Positions 12,201-18,884 of a stretch of DNA of 61,949 bases are shown here, piece after piece; position 1 is the stretch's first letter; each line of letters starts with the position of its first letter. The DNA lies in IMG/VR virus record IMGVR_UViG_3300015245_000719, positions 1-61,949 of that record; one strand, 5' to 3'. The translations under genes and the position numbers were made by a program. Source of the DNA: a virus. The notes under the pieces are model-generated. The model worked only from the letters and a program-made list of their open reading frames with translations, was not told the DNA's origin and made no database searches.

Positions 12201-13802
12201 CGGAGGTGTCTCCGCAGCTGGTGCCGGAGCTGGCGGCGGAGGCGGAGCGGCGTGCTCGCCGCCGCCCGTCATCGCACCGAAGCCGGCGCCGGTCGGGGCC
12301 GCGGCAATAGCGCTCCCGATGGAGTTGTTCCATACGCCATCCATCAGGTCCTTGCCTGGGTTCGCGTGCTGCTGCTCCGCTACGTTCGAGAGGAACTGCT
12401 CGAACCATCCCTGCGTGAGCTCGGTTGGCGTCTCGATCGCGAGGCCGTGCATCGCCTCCTTGAAGCGCGTCATGCCCGAGCCGCCGCGCGTCATCACCTT
12501 CGCGACCTGGGAGCCGACGTAGCCATCGAAGCCTGCGCCAAGGAGCGCGGTAGCCGCGCCGACCTGCCACAGGGTTTGGATGCCGGCGGAGTTCGAGATC
12601 TCGGCGCGCGCCTTCGCGCGGTCGCCGTGGGACTTCACGAGCGCAGCCTGGTACTCCGGAGCCTGCTCGAGCACGCTCTCCGGGAGCTTCGCGATGGAGT
12701 CCTCGACCTGCTGCCCCTGCTGGCCGCCGGCGATCAGGCCCTCGCCCGCGCCCCCGAGTGCGATGGCGCTGTACGTCGCAGCCTTGATCGCCGCCTTCTC
12801 TGCGGCTGCCCTCGCTGCGAGGGCCGACAGGCCCAACGTCTGCGACTTCGCGAGGGACGTGCGGAAGGCGACAGTTGCGGCGAACTTCGCGCCGACGCCC
12901 GCCACCGGGAGCGTAGCCAACGTGGACGGCAGCGAGTTGACGATGCCAGAGTAGTACGCGCGCGGATCTGACCACGCCTCTCCGAAGGTCTCGCCCTTCT
13001 GGCTCGAGATCCATTCTTTCTGCGACGCGTCGCGCATGTCCGGCGACAGCTTGTCCCCGTAGTAGTCGGAGACGTCCTGCATGATGCCAGACAGGCTACG
13101 GCCAAGATGCTCTTCCGAGAGCCGGTTGATCTCGCCGCCGCTCACCTTGTCGGCGGCGTATGAGAGCCCCTGCACGGCCTGCGCTGACCCCTGGCCGAGC
13201 AGGTTCAGGGTGTCAGAAATAATGCCCGGTTTTTCTGACGGAGCAGCCTTGACTGGCTCCTCCGGGTCCGCTACGAAGTCGGTGAACGCGCCGGACTGCG
13301 CCGGCCCGGCGATGTTGCGGTTGACGCCGGCGACGTACTGCGGCACAGAAACGCCGTTGCCGTCGCGGATGTGCCCCATGCGGCTCACGTCGCCGCCGTA
13401 CTGGTCGATCAGCTTGGGGTCGGTGAAGTAGGCGGCCGTCTGCGCGTCGGGGTTGCTCGGGTAGCGGTCGGCGTTCTGCTTGATCAGCTTCGCGGCGGCG
13501 CGCGCGTTGTCGTTCGGGTCGTCGATGTTGCCGTCGGGCATGAGGCCGCCGAACGTGGCGGGCATGACCTGGAAGCCGCCGCGTGCGCCGTTGACGCTCG
13601 TGCGCGGGTTGCGCCCGCTCGAGCTCTCCATCTGCCAGTGCGCGAGGACGCGCTGAGGATCTGCGCCCTCTTCCTTCGCGATGCGGATTACGTCATCGCG
13701 CGTGATGCTCGTGGGGGTCTGAGCCTGCGATACGGGGGAAGAGACCGGCGCGTCGGGCGAGCCTGGGACGTTCTCGACGAAATCGGTGAAGCCGGTTGAC
13801 AT
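210..13802 (-). CDS. Giant polyvalent virion protein (transglycosylase, zincins, methylase, SF2 helicase)
   Basis: A protein of about 4530 residues, probably packaged and injected with the DNA. In order: a lytic transglycosylase (SLT) domain near residues 20-150 with catalytic Glu in QMESS; a hydrophobic segment near 300-370; a region resembling the pyrophosphatase-like domain of phage polyvalent proteins near 570-700 (VDVFIGP); long Pro/Ala/Lys linkers with KAPKEP repeats; an LPD1-like region followed by zincin motif HEWMH near 1355; an N6-adenine methylase motif NPPF near 1770; a Strawberry-notch/SNF2-like helicase with Walker A GDATGVGKG near 2290, DESH near 2429 and QTLGRVHRTGQ near 2848; a second zincin-like HEVKGH near 3499; and hydrophobic stretches near 4040. 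The family knowledge is of DarB-like and polyvalent proteins that protect incoming DNA. The start at 13802 is preferred because GGGAGAAG precedes it at good spacing, while the ORF extends 10 codons further upstream. Confidence 0.93.
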   Translation of the reverse strand: MSTGFTDFVENVPGSPDAPVSSPVSQAQTPTSITRDDVIRIAKEEGADPQRVLAHWQMESSSGRNPRTSVNGARGGFQVMPATFGGLMPDGNIDDPNDNARAAAKLIKQNADRYPSNPDAQTAAYFTDPKLIDQYGGDVSRMGHIRDGNGVSVPQYVAGVNRNIAGPAQSGAFTDFVADPEEPVKAAPSEKPGIISDTLNLLGQGSAQAVQGLSYAADKVSGGEINRLSEEHLGRSLSGIMQDVSDYYGDKLSPDMRDASQKEWISSQKGETFGEAWSDPRAYYSGIVNSLPSTLATLPVAGVGAKFAATVAFRTSLAKSQTLGLSALAARAAAEKAAIKAATYSAIALGGAGEGLIAGGQQGQQVEDSIAKLPESVLEQAPEYQAALVKSHGDRAKARAEISNSAGIQTLWQVGAATALLGAGFDGYVGSQVAKVMTRGGSGMTRFKEAMHGLAIETPTELTQGWFEQFLSNVAEQQHANPGKDLMDGVWNNSIGSAIAAAPTGAGFGAMTGGGEHAAPPPPPAPAPAAETPPQAEPAPAAPAAPEQGAPTKADVENAAGFTDKNPTEEEKDTGKYNKGVVNFHGLDIAIENPKGSVRRGTDKTGKEWSVTMANHYGEIEGTVGSDGDKVDVFIGPHPNSSTVFAIDQVDPESGDHDEYKIMVGFQSARAAKKGYLANYEAGWKGFGSMRQLSVPEFKAAIAAGTFSKTPRLPAGAEQTPELPEAPAAEPVAPGAPAESQEGGTQQQGEGAGVEGGAAPQSQGESNAVGEGNVEQGGGPEHRGAAPGEHVPADTGQVREGESGQTGGGNSAGPEAPEHVEGGPATPAAEAPNGGVQLSERDQRLESIAKIYDSIGDERRAANIRKRIGQEAPFGENLDRLERVAQNAKKIHGNNEGVTGGEAPGAPATPEAPATPETPGEQPPATPEETKAPKEPKAPKEPKAPKAPKPPVDPLVKMIAERNNKALTDHIYGAAELTPTFEDGATILDEGIVQMSVTVENQKPIESVMKKMGFKVTDRLQPEQGVARIQLYTMYRPQKSDIHDTGVVGGKPAGGTLRLSEPTGEGEKDIDKLIDEAKVANHFTIERPDATFGTMLYLEAVREKLKTFLEFAGPGFGGQQGNTRWGKSLKQALIDTEYSEVKAQAERYIGMLSKLEELTKDAKNVAEANAAIKNEAFTEGEANSYGSTHTATKFGSELQRMMSNDLYAMLDYYLKAFQPNENEIDQTNRVVKKDPKVPPRLENITRVGMKDYRKGQNVNEADFKSAFGFREVEFGEWVNQLERQENLNLAYDSLMDMSDNLGIDPKVVGLGGKLALAFGSRGQKISKAAAHFETSHIGGEVINLTKTNGNGTVSHEWMHALEHYLIHSEQDGARLYSEALRHVLNQYFNFAKMEAKVRELLVGDADYQNRNVPPRERVLNWLNEKGTSDWKSPEYRGGLLRNTIYLNEAQKLDHGSDPYYSKGAEMVARGEEAYLFDLVKGGSPYLVGPLVREGAMTKTNGYKGTAYPQAEERRLFAQDYKNFFAGLEFTPEGVRVKEGAKNVEQMRIAVGREQAKEISGRIDKIMEDMGLVQYPEVKNDSMVESMFFHLRKGWFPESGKDLLSWVAQAHRLDPTEVEGNLILQKKGQEDFEAALGQFAAQKIIDWRATGTNERGIFDNLVDMYRKQPKLNIRTSTSSSLQQYSTPLPIAYMAGLLARVGVDTKVYEPTAGNGLLTITATPKNVIANELDEHRALNLKLLGFPRVTQKDAVKAKEENVFGKDEADAVLANPPFGKLEAPALADGYQVTRIDQLIIARALEAMFDKGRAVLIIGANRIPGEINSREKPFFNWLYGHYNVASHFEVDGSFYERQGAAWPIRVITIAGRGRSAQVAPASGTITRVNYSVTEGYDALYRQYEDAKRASEAVVTGNANVGSEAGPAEPRSGVGGPAGPAVPGSNQGEAGVAAPEGGKEGGQGPRRNEPRGGGKQHPVGGVPAGVGGGADVERPGGNPGASGGSGVGGTGNEPGAPEGSNRGEQQPGPVGVSGSDTGLEGLSPEDIDRIFNDESVLVPDEKTGAPVEGNPGPKGPPRGPRGGGKRAPKSSSNVTAAERSLGLDFSKEFDEIKKIIGEKDSGGAVFSRKLYEEALGTVDATIYQQLRKVFENVWQAIRAKVADATRAVLEFKRIVSQRFGEAIEGIQKYAKVYILDKMYPPSKVMSPSDVGHDNNNQTVYEGKSQGQNLGILVPRNQARALRDALDVAEDKIHEQGSESIDDFVQKELGYGTKEKMFDALSGYQIDNIALAVLQLKDGRGMIIGDATGVGKGRQAASLINWSIRNDKVPVFMSYSDTLYSDMYRDMIAIGHPEISPFLTNTDGEVIDPRDPSGKTKLFTNKKGAAKQGVEHIVNTGTLPEGRSAIFTTYAQINQENARRSALAKLFSTGKAVLILDESHNASGDSGVGEWMQGQFSDYAPPVVYLSATYAKRTNNMPIYMRTNIGLLAQDPAQLVEMLSTGGPQMQSVLANMLVEDGQMSRREKDMSMLKVNFEVDDENLARDTRLMDEATNALRTIVRADREFIQWFKQNADRLQDLLPPGSEIVRNKKGEQQSLTHTPFTSVVHNYVKQLLLATKADRAVDKAINQLNTNQKVIIPLENTMESALDHYIGSMALQQGDALDDYSWNPLLMKALERRRAFKYKPPHGGKALEISVPMARMPSHLVRVFTEASEVISKLETPLSASPIDYMRSRLNQYGYYFTGNEDANGNPERKYVKFTESGGKKLRPLRVSEITGRTNIVDYSTGKAVLSNRNKEEADRIGTVRGFNDGSIDAVILNSAGSTGISMHASVEFADKRARHMIILQAAGDISVFQQTLGRVHRTGQIVAPDYTVLATALPSEKRPMAVLKKKMTSLLSNTTSGQSSATDVQAIDFINLYGDEAVTEYLREHEDVADFVNVEIGDEKSTEGVALAASGRVALLSVADQKDFYDQVEHAYNAIINMKNESGTNKLVVRDLDTEAIPEHEQELTSGDGSSIFTRPSSLTHMSMFVQGTRPSPEEVKSAIAEALNGRTPEQILQALEDERTAPFEQAKAAEFNKIEGAGGLNDQLKDETISDARRRDLTAHVQATQKKIANFEGVRRNTLANLRQMKIGYHARLALDDGALPQGVIIGIKSNLPSAGNPWSPSNFVINFMINNENRRASIPLSKIIRDNILDQALRDTSSDDLDFLFKPQKGEISGEKPREMRYYVLGNIPAGYGAANNVGDVVTFTMKGGERRQGLLLPKNFTPSMVQNQDVFLSNRARYGAQYVDGIYDYLTSPSFARDRLSYQDMQGVEQLGVASNDNMVRFVGDSAGPWVDLIIQRVPGAKKLYESKELVAITGDLAAQGKSSFRVNMRDPDRIKAAIKWVAERKGLYVNESQTTTAQKFMSKYEKKYEGAAFSRGAQDKAGQVWEVQKAVNDLKANWTDAPDVEVVATLADLPQQVREQIERENATDVGGVFFGGKVYLVAQNLDAAGAKFTLVHEVKGHYGLRKTFGRGLAEILDQIATARASQVAALLKAQGMPNTPENRSRMAEELLAIMAQSEPKLGFVRRAIAAITQWLRDHGILSKQKITDAEIIRQFLAPAARTVEQGAPASLAPDADAFSNSPLYSRMGDWINEVTKSDSKVGMWSKTIGTQFNLAKNNTQFRHVFEWGQNFLSDIWRNASAAEKVAPTWFKRGWLQGINRKDADAASQYLLHGTLLNKVFSDEQLRSGPTVNTPDGDKVLTPLTEPQVRMYHEAHASVRQALETQANSFIAREAKKTGVSMNRDLNMEDFAADIELQLGERIAEAKGNIDTLRQAQPPGFEFRVEQLKASVRADQKSVAKIGELVQRVNELSNQGYFPLSRFGTHYVAVYKTQKDYEDGNSSHFSLHEGLTSHVANIKSNREETRMRAKFPNAYKIETGTISKNSFRMYDGLNLDALELFAEHLGVANDEVYQEAYKELFSSRSMMKRFINRKGVPGFSQDAYRGLADFIMTNSRAASANDNFPGMGKAVMDIEDGDLRDHAVSLYKYLRDPVEEAHKLRGYLFFHFIGGSLASAVTNLTQTPLITGPFLTKFASLPDVLARLTGAAKDAVLDPFSKKLNGDFVHTGRLWDNLRKAEEDGTTASQEVFQMMGVASGSKLAGNKYSESFLKAWGSMFGYAETFNRRVAYIAAHKIAEANEQLGDPHKFAENAVYETQFLYNKGNRPVLGRGALGSTLMTFKQFSINVLELLHRMPMQQRVYMVVLLLLAAGVEGLPFAEDLEDLIDTIGQRFPDLGLTTNSKKWLDKQSKRILGQFLGNAFVQGLPSAVSPFDVSQRLSMGNLIPGTAFAKVSETDKFKDVRDLIGPAAGLLYGAATGLERAFHGDFLGAAKSALPTAAQNFVKGSEMLARGEARDTRGQFTAKVSPLEAVGKAAGFNPNAVADRQRVTGEIRNDENFIAVTKSALMDEFVNAIRSGDRDDIESVRRKIASWNKSNPTMPIVITPQAMRRRLQLAGMSPDVRSIKLAPRPLRGEVASLLRPPREDTQE

Positions 13803-13896
13803 CTTGTTCTTCTCCCGGCCTGCGCTGCGCAAAGGCGCGCGCCGTCACCGCGGTAGTTGATCTTCCACTCTACCGGGCGACGCAGTGTTACCTAAA

Positions 13897-15678
13897 TCAG
13901 GGTTTCAGAGCCCTCTCGCGCACTGCCTCTTGATTCACGAGGCCGGAATACCTCTCCATGGCTGCCTTGTGGGCTGCCTGGAGTTTCGCGATCTCGGCGC
14001 GAACACGTGCGGCGCCGGCATAGTCGTACTTCAGCGCGCTGTTGTTGATGTCATGCAGCTTGCCATTGGCCTCAGAGATAGATTTCCGCAGGCTATCAAC
14101 TTCCTGCCCTGCTGCCTCTGCCTCTTTAGGCGACGCCACGCGAGGCGGCGGCGGCTTCGGCAGGCTGGCCTGGACTGGCGCCGGAGCTGCCGCTGGTGTT
14201 GCGGCCGGCGCCGGTGCGCGCGCTGCCGCGGGGGGCGCTGCGGGGCCGGGCTGCGGAGCTGCCACGGCCGGCTTGGCGACGGGGCTGATTCCGTACACGA
14301 CCTCGTTGCGGCCCTTCCCGTAGCGCACGGCGTTCCACTGCTGGCCGTTCAGCATCGCGACGCCGACCTTCGCGTCCGGGTCGCCGTCCTGGATGGCCTC
14401 GGCGATCTTGACGGCCTCCGGAGCGTTCTTCCCTAGCGCGTCGTTGTTGATGAAGAGCGACTGCGCGACGCCGGCGGTCTTGGATTGGTCGTAGGGCTTC
14501 ACTTCCTTGCCGAGAGCTGCTTCGTTCTGACGCGCCGTAGCGTTGCGCCCGACGAGCGTCATGATCTGCGAGATACCCTTCGTCTGCTCTTGCGACATGC
14601 GTCCTTCGCGCCCTCCGGCGCTCTTGACATTTGTCTCGCCGGTCTTGAGGTTCGTGGTCACGATGTCGCCATTGCGATTCATCGAGGTCGAGTACCGGTT
14701 GCCCTCCTGGAGTTTGTTGACCGTGCCGGTCGGGCCGATCTGGTACACGTCCTCGTCCGTCTTGAACGCCTTGATTCCGGGCGGCGCAATGACGCCAAGC
14801 GCCATAGCAGCGTGGAGCATGTCGAAGCCCTGGAACGGGCGCTGCGAGCCATCCGGCATCACTGAGAGCCCGCTGTACTTCCCTGCGCCGTCGTAGCGCA
14901 GGCTGCCCGGGGCGACGCGCCATGTCCCGTTGGCGTTCGCGATCTCCTCGAGCTTTCTGGTGTTCGTTGGGTCCATCATCGCCTGGTGCGCGAGCTGGCC
15001 GAACCCCTCCTTCTCCAGCATGTCCTTCGTCTGTATGATCTGCTGCGCGCGCCCGGCGTCTCCGCGCTGGTTCGCTTTCTGCGCGAGGACGTCGAGTAGC
15101 CCTGCACGCCCACCAGCCGGTTGGCCGGGGGCGGCGGGCGCCGCCGCCGCAGGCATGGATGGCCGCGGCGGGGTGGGGAGAGCTGTACCTGGCTGGCCGG
15201 CGACCGGCGCGGCCACGGAGGCGTCAGGCTTGGGTGCCTGTGGCGCCGGCGCGGCAGGGATGGGTGCTGGCGATGCCTGGAGGGTCACCCCGGGCACTGC
15301 GCTCGGGGGCATGGGTTGCGCGGGAGCTGGCGCCGGAACTGCTGGAGCCGCGGCAGGAGCGCCTTCCGGCGCGGCCTCCGGGGCAGCGACAGGCGCGGCG
15401 GCTGCTGGCGCAGCCTGGGGCTGCTGGAAGCCAGGGTAGCCCGGCGCCGCGGCCTTGTAGTAATCCGCCGTCGCGCCACGTTCCTCTGCCTCAGCGGCAC
15501 GTTGCCGCTGGAGCTGGTCGGCCTGGTCGCGTCCGATGTCGAGCCGCTGGCGCGCAGCGGCGACGTCCGCCTGACGACCTTCCTGCTCGGTATCGAAGCG
15601 CTCCTCCTCCTGCCGGTAGTCGCGCGCCGACTTCAGCGCATGACCGGCGTAGGAGAGCCCGCTGAGGCTGAGACCCAT
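13897..15678 (-). CDS. Ala/Pro-rich internal virion protein, unknown
   Basis: A 593-residue protein. The N-terminal part (about residues 15-70) is a charged, Arg/Gln/Glu-rich predicted coiled coil. Residues 70-190 are a low-complexity Pro/Ala linker, and the central part is more globular. A second Pro/Ala linker lies near residue 470 before a helical C-terminus. There is no enzymatic motif I recognise. It starts where the upstream gene stops (TAATG overlap) and precedes the giant virion gene, so it is probably co-translated with tail and ejection proteins. An internal or ejected virion protein is the best inference from context and composition. Confidence 0.8.
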   Translation of the reverse strand: MGLSLSGLSYAGHALKSARDYRQEEERFDTEQEGRQADVAAARQRLDIGRDQADQLQRQRAAEAEERGATADYYKAAAPGYPGFQQPQAAPAAAAPVAAPEAAPEGAPAAAPAVPAPAPAQPMPPSAVPGVTLQASPAPIPAAPAPQAPKPDASVAAPVAGQPGTALPTPPRPSMPAAAAPAAPGQPAGGRAGLLDVLAQKANQRGDAGRAQQIIQTKDMLEKEGFGQLAHQAMMDPTNTRKLEEIANANGTWRVAPGSLRYDGAGKYSGLSVMPDGSQRPFQGFDMLHAAMALGVIAPPGIKAFKTDEDVYQIGPTGTVNKLQEGNRYSTSMNRNGDIVTTNLKTGETNVKSAGGREGRMSQEQTKGISQIMTLVGRNATARQNEAALGKEVKPYDQSKTAGVAQSLFINNDALGKNAPEAVKIAEAIQDGDPDAKVGVAMLNGQQWNAVRYGKGRNEVVYGISPVAKPAVAAPQPGPAAPPAAARAPAPAATPAAAPAPVQASLPKPPPPRVASPKEAEAAGQEVDSLRKSISEANGKLHDINNSALKYDYAGAARVRAEIAKLQAAHKAAMERYSGLVNQEAVRERALKP

Positions 15679-16601
15679 TACGCCGCCCTACGAGGCCGGG
15701 AGAACGACGGGAGCTTCCCACGCCGCGCTACAGGCGCGGTACGCAGGTTGTTGGCAGGCTTGCCGTCCAGACCGTTGCCGGCGGTGTCCTGACCCGCGAA
15801 GGACGGGACCATGCGACCGCTTGAGGTGACTCCGGTTGAAGGGACGCCGCCTGGCTGCGAGAGCGGGATTGGCGCGTTGCCACCGAGCAGGCCGCCGTTT
15901 CCGCCGTTGGCCGGCGCGGACGTGTTGGCCTCGTTCCCGAGCGGCTTGACGACGCGGCCTTTGTCCGAGCCGTGACGATTCACTTTGCCGCCGGACGCAT
16001 ACCCGTTTTCTTGCGCCATGCCGCCGGTCACCGCGCCGCCAGACTTCAGGCCGCCCTCGAAGCGCAGACCAAGCCGCGCGCGCGAGCCGGCTTTGCCTGG
16101 CGAGTCCTTGTGCTGCTCCATGTACGCGTGCGTCGATTCGCCATCTGCCTTCGCAGCAGCCTTCTCCACGCCCGGGTGCTTGACCGCTCCCTGGATCCAC
16201 TTGTCGCCGCCGACTTGACCGCCCTTGGCGTACCGGCGCCCGACGTCCATCTTGTTCTGCTCGACGTCTGACATGGCCTTGCCTGCGGACGTGCTCATGT
16301 TCCCGCGGGGAGCACCACCTGTGGCTGCGACGCCCACCGTCATCGGGGTGCCCTTGATGATCTTCCCCTGCTTCGGGGCAGCGGAGCTGCGCGGCGTCTC
16401 GCTCGCGTAGCCTGCTTTCCCCTCCTGCCCGGCTGGCGGAGTTCCGGCGCGGATGCCCTTCATCGGCGTGATCTCCTTGGTGTTCTGCTTGGGGGCTGCG
16501 CCGGAGGTCGTGACCGCGCGATGCGGTGCGGACGGCATGGCGACGCCGCGAAGAGGCGGAACGTGGCCGTCGGTCTGGTCTGGTTTTGAGTGCTTCTTCA
16601 T
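15678..16601 (-). CDS. Gly-rich basic virion-associated protein, unknown
   Basis: A 307-residue, basic protein very rich in Gly, Ala, Ser and Lys, with short KGG and SGG turns such as YAKGGQV and YASGGKVN. Similar glycine-loop motifs occur in the 440-residue protein encoded at 17560. No transmembrane segment, catalytic motif or clear domain is visible, and much of it is probably disordered. The ATG at 16601 is preceded by an AAGGAGAAG Shine-Dalgarno. The gene lies between the cupin gene and the 593-residue protein gene, inside the tail/ejection block, so an internal virion role is inferred. Confidence 0.75.
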   Translation of the reverse strand: MKKHSKPDQTDGHVPPLRGVAMPSAPHRAVTTSGAAPKQNTKEITPMKGIRAGTPPAGQEGKAGYASETPRSSAAPKQGKIIKGTPMTVGVAATGGAPRGNMSTSAGKAMSDVEQNKMDVGRRYAKGGQVGGDKWIQGAVKHPGVEKAAAKADGESTHAYMEQHKDSPGKAGSRARLGLRFEGGLKSGGAVTGGMAQENGYASGGKVNRHGSDKGRVVKPLGNEANTSAPANGGNGGLLGGNAPIPLSQPGGVPSTGVTSSGRMVPSFAGQDTAGNGLDGKPANNLRTAPVARRGKLPSFSRPRRAA

Positions 16602-16617
16602 GTGCTTCTCCTTGAAA

Positions 16618-17001
16618 TTAGTTGCCCGTGTTCTTCTCGATCACGAGCTCGTCCTCGAGCGCTTCCTTCGGCAAGCCGTGCGTGTTGTGGATGCAGTACA
16701 TCACCGTGTTGTCCTCGAGTGCGACGAACTTGTGGAAGCATCCGGCCAGGATCTTGATCCCGGTCGGCGCCACGAAGTCTCCGATAAACTTGTCGTCGCG
16801 CCACGCGCGCACTGCGCCGGTCGCGAGCATCGACGTATGGTCGTAGGTGTGCTTGTGCCCTGGCACGCCGTAGCCTTGCTTCTTGAGCTGGATCTGGCGG
16901 ATGTAGATGCCGTCCGCATCGTCGTAGATCTCCACGAGCTCGGGCTGCTCAGCGACGGGGAGCGCTTCGGACATATCGGGTGCTGCGATCTCAGAACGCA
17001 T
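16618..17001 (-). CDS. Cupin-fold protein
   Basis: A 127-residue protein with a cupin-like core. The sequence PGHKHTYDHTSMLATG fits the first cupin motif, with two His and an Asp/His available as metal ligands, and a second His (CFHKFVAL) lies about 30 residues on. The ORF is open to 17073, but the ATG at 17001 gives an 11 bp overlap with the upstream oxygenase gene, typical of translational coupling; an ATG at residue 10 is also possible. It directly follows a 2-oxoglutarate oxygenase-like gene, which suggests the two act in the same modification or sensing step. Substrate unknown. Confidence 0.75.
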   Translation of the reverse strand: MRSEIAAPDMSEALPVAEQPELVEIYDDADGIYIRQIQLKKQGYGVPGHKHTYDHTSMLATGAVRAWRDDKFIGDFVAPTGIKILAGCFHKFVALEDNTVMYCIHNTHGLPKEALEDELVIEKNTGN

Positions 17002-17560
17002 TGCCCACCCCGCGCGTCTTGATGTCGGCGACCAGGTGAACGCGCGGCGTAGCTCCGCGGTTGTGCACCTCATGCTCCTTCGTGTAGTCCACCCACCATA
17101 CCTCGCCGCTCTTCATGTTCACGCTCTCGTCGCCGCAGATGAACTCCGACTTGTCGTTGCTCGCGAGGACGAGGTGGAACCTGTCGTAGTACGCCGCAGA
17201 TCCGCCGGTGTCGCTGTGCCGGTCGATCTTTCCGCCGGCCGCCAGCTTGTTGATCATCACGCGCCCAAGCCGCTCGCCCTCGACCTCATGCATCAGGTCG
17301 AAGATAACAGGGCGGATTTCGTGCCCCAAGCTGTTCATCGCTGGCTCGTCGAAGCACTCGAACGGATCGGCCTCCGGTACGCGCGTGTCGAGCCAGGGAC
17401 GCTTGTCCGGGAAGCGAAGGTAGATCGTGTCCACGTCACCGAACTTGGTGTTCGGGTAATTCTTCCAGAACGTGTCGAGTTCGAACAGCTCCGGCTGATC
17501 CTTGAGGGCGGCCATGATGCGGCCCGCGGGAGCGTGGAATGGGAGGCGCTTGATGTTCAT
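16991..17560 (-). CDS. Aspartyl/asparaginyl beta-hydroxylase-like 2OG-Fe(II) oxygenase
   Basis: A 189-residue protein with the double-stranded beta-helix signature of the aspartyl/asparaginyl beta-hydroxylase family. The iron-binding facial triad can be read as H115-x-D117 (DRHSDTGG) and a distal His at 163 or 166 (EHEVHNRG), followed by the 2-oxoglutarate-binding Arg173 (TPRVHLV). The family hydroxylates Asp/Asn or related side chains using Fe(II), oxygen and 2-oxoglutarate. The gene follows the 440-residue virion protein and overlaps the cupin gene, so it is expressed late with virion proteins. Modification of a virion or host-surface protein is an inference. Confidence 0.82.
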   Translation of the reverse strand: MNIKRLPFHAPAGRIMAALKDQPELFELDTFWKNYPNTKFGDVDTIYLRFPDKRPWLDTRVPEADPFECFDEPAMNSLGHEIRPVIFDLMHEVEGERLGRVMINKLAAGGKIDRHSDTGGSAAYYDRFHLVLASNDKSEFICGDESVNMKSGEVWWVDYTKEHEVHNRGATPRVHLVADIKTRGVGNAF

Positions 17561-18864
17561 TAGTCCCTCACTCCGCCCTGCGGGACGTTGAATCGGTTCG
17601 CGTCCGGGCGACGCAGAATCAGCTGGCGAAGCTGCTCCTTCTGAGCCGGCGACATGGGACGCTGCGCGGTCATCCCCTGGCTCGTGCGCTCGGGCTGAGC
17701 CTCGGGCGCGCGTGGCACCGAGTTCGGGTCATCCTCGTCGTCGAGGCGCTTGATGGCCACCTGCGTTTGCGCGCTGATTCCGCCGCTGGCGAGCTTCGTG
17801 GTCGGCTCGACGTGCACGCCGTTCTTCATCTTGCTGCCCTTCGGCAGACCGCCGAGGTTCATGCGGTCGAGCTTCTTCAGGCCGATCTTCTTGGTCGCCT
17901 TCGCGTTCATGACGTACTCTCCATTGGAGAGCGCGCCCGGCCTGCCCGCGATGCTCACGGGAATAGAATCACTGGTGCCTGTACCTGGGCCTTTCACACT
18001 GCCGCCCTTGAGGTAGTCGTGCGTTCGGCTCGGCGGACGGGGCAGCCGCACACGCCCCCCCTTCTTGTACGCTCCGGACCCCGAGTAGTCCGCGTACACA
18101 GTGTTCGCGTCGTTGACGGCGCCGGTGTACACGTTGGGGTCGATGTTCCCCGATCCGACTCCGGAATTCGCCGGACTCGAGAACGACGGGAGCGAGACAC
18201 CTTTCGAGAGAGAGCCCACCGCGCCGGCGAGCTGCCCGACGCCTGCGGCTTCGTTCGCCAGGATGTCAGACGAGCGCGCCGCGTTCGCGCCGGCAATTCC
18301 GGCCGCGCTCGCCGCGCCGTTCTCGGCGCTTACAGCCGTACCCGGAAGGCCCTTACCTACGTCTGCCGCGGCGATTTTGGCGTTCAGCCCATACGCGCGC
18401 TCCGCTTCGCGCGCGGTATTCGCCGCGCCCGCGACGGAGCCAGCTTTGGCGATGGAGTTCATGCGCTCCTGCTCCTGCGCATTCCCCGAGTCGGGTCGGA
18501 TCCCCAACTGGTCGTTCTGAAGCTGACGCGCCTTGTCGGCGTTGTCGTAGGCAGCGCCTACGGTCGAGCCGGCCTCTGCGGCCTTCTGTTCCTGCATCGC
18601 AGGAGAGCCAGCCTGCTGAGCGTCGTTGACGAGGCTCGACTCAAGAGGGCGATAGGTGCTCTTGTAGTAATCGAAAAGGTCCTGGGAATTCTTCGTCTGC
18701 GCGTCCGAAGCCCGAGCCGCAGCTTCGGAAGCATCGTTCTCCTGAGCAGACGGACCGCCGCTCTTCCCGCCAATAAGTCCCGTCTCCTTGGCGGCGATGA
18801 GCGCAGTCGAGCCTGCCGCTACCCACCCGGCAAATCCACGCTGAAACCGAAGGCTCCTTACCAT
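17560..18864 (-). CDS. Gly-rich tail/ejection-associated protein, unknown
   Basis: About 434 residues. A short hydrophobic N-terminus (GFAGWVAAGSTALIAA) is followed by an Ala/Gln/Asn-rich helical region, then a Gly-rich C-terminal part containing GPGTGTSDSIPVSIAG and LSNGEYVMNAKA. I have seen this pattern in other phage internal virion proteins. ATGs at 18882, 18879 and 18864 are in frame. The one at 18864 has GGGGAAAGAG at proper spacing, whereas those at 18882/18879 lie 2-5 nt past a good -10 box. It overlaps the oxygenase gene start and is the first gene after a promoter at 18885-18913. Confidence 0.78.
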   Translation of the reverse strand: MVRSLRFQRGFAGWVAAGSTALIAAKETGLIGGKSGGPSAQENDASEAAARASDAQTKNSQDLFDYYKSTYRPLESSLVNDAQQAGSPAMQEQKAAEAGSTVGAAYDNADKARQLQNDQLGIRPDSGNAQEQERMNSIAKAGSVAGAANTAREAERAYGLNAKIAAADVGKGLPGTAVSAENGAASAAGIAGANAARSSDILANEAAGVGQLAGAVGSLSKGVSLPSFSSPANSGVGSGNIDPNVYTGAVNDANTVYADYSGSGAYKKGGRVRLPRPPSRTHDYLKGGSVKGPGTGTSDSIPVSIAGRPGALSNGEYVMNAKATKKIGLKKLDRMNLGGLPKGSKMKNGVHVEPTTKLASGGISAQTQVAIKRLDDEDDPNSVPRAPEAQPERTSQGMTAQRPMSPAQKEQLRQLILRRPDANRFNVPQGGVRD

Positions 18865-18884
18865 GCGCTCTTTCCCCATCATTT

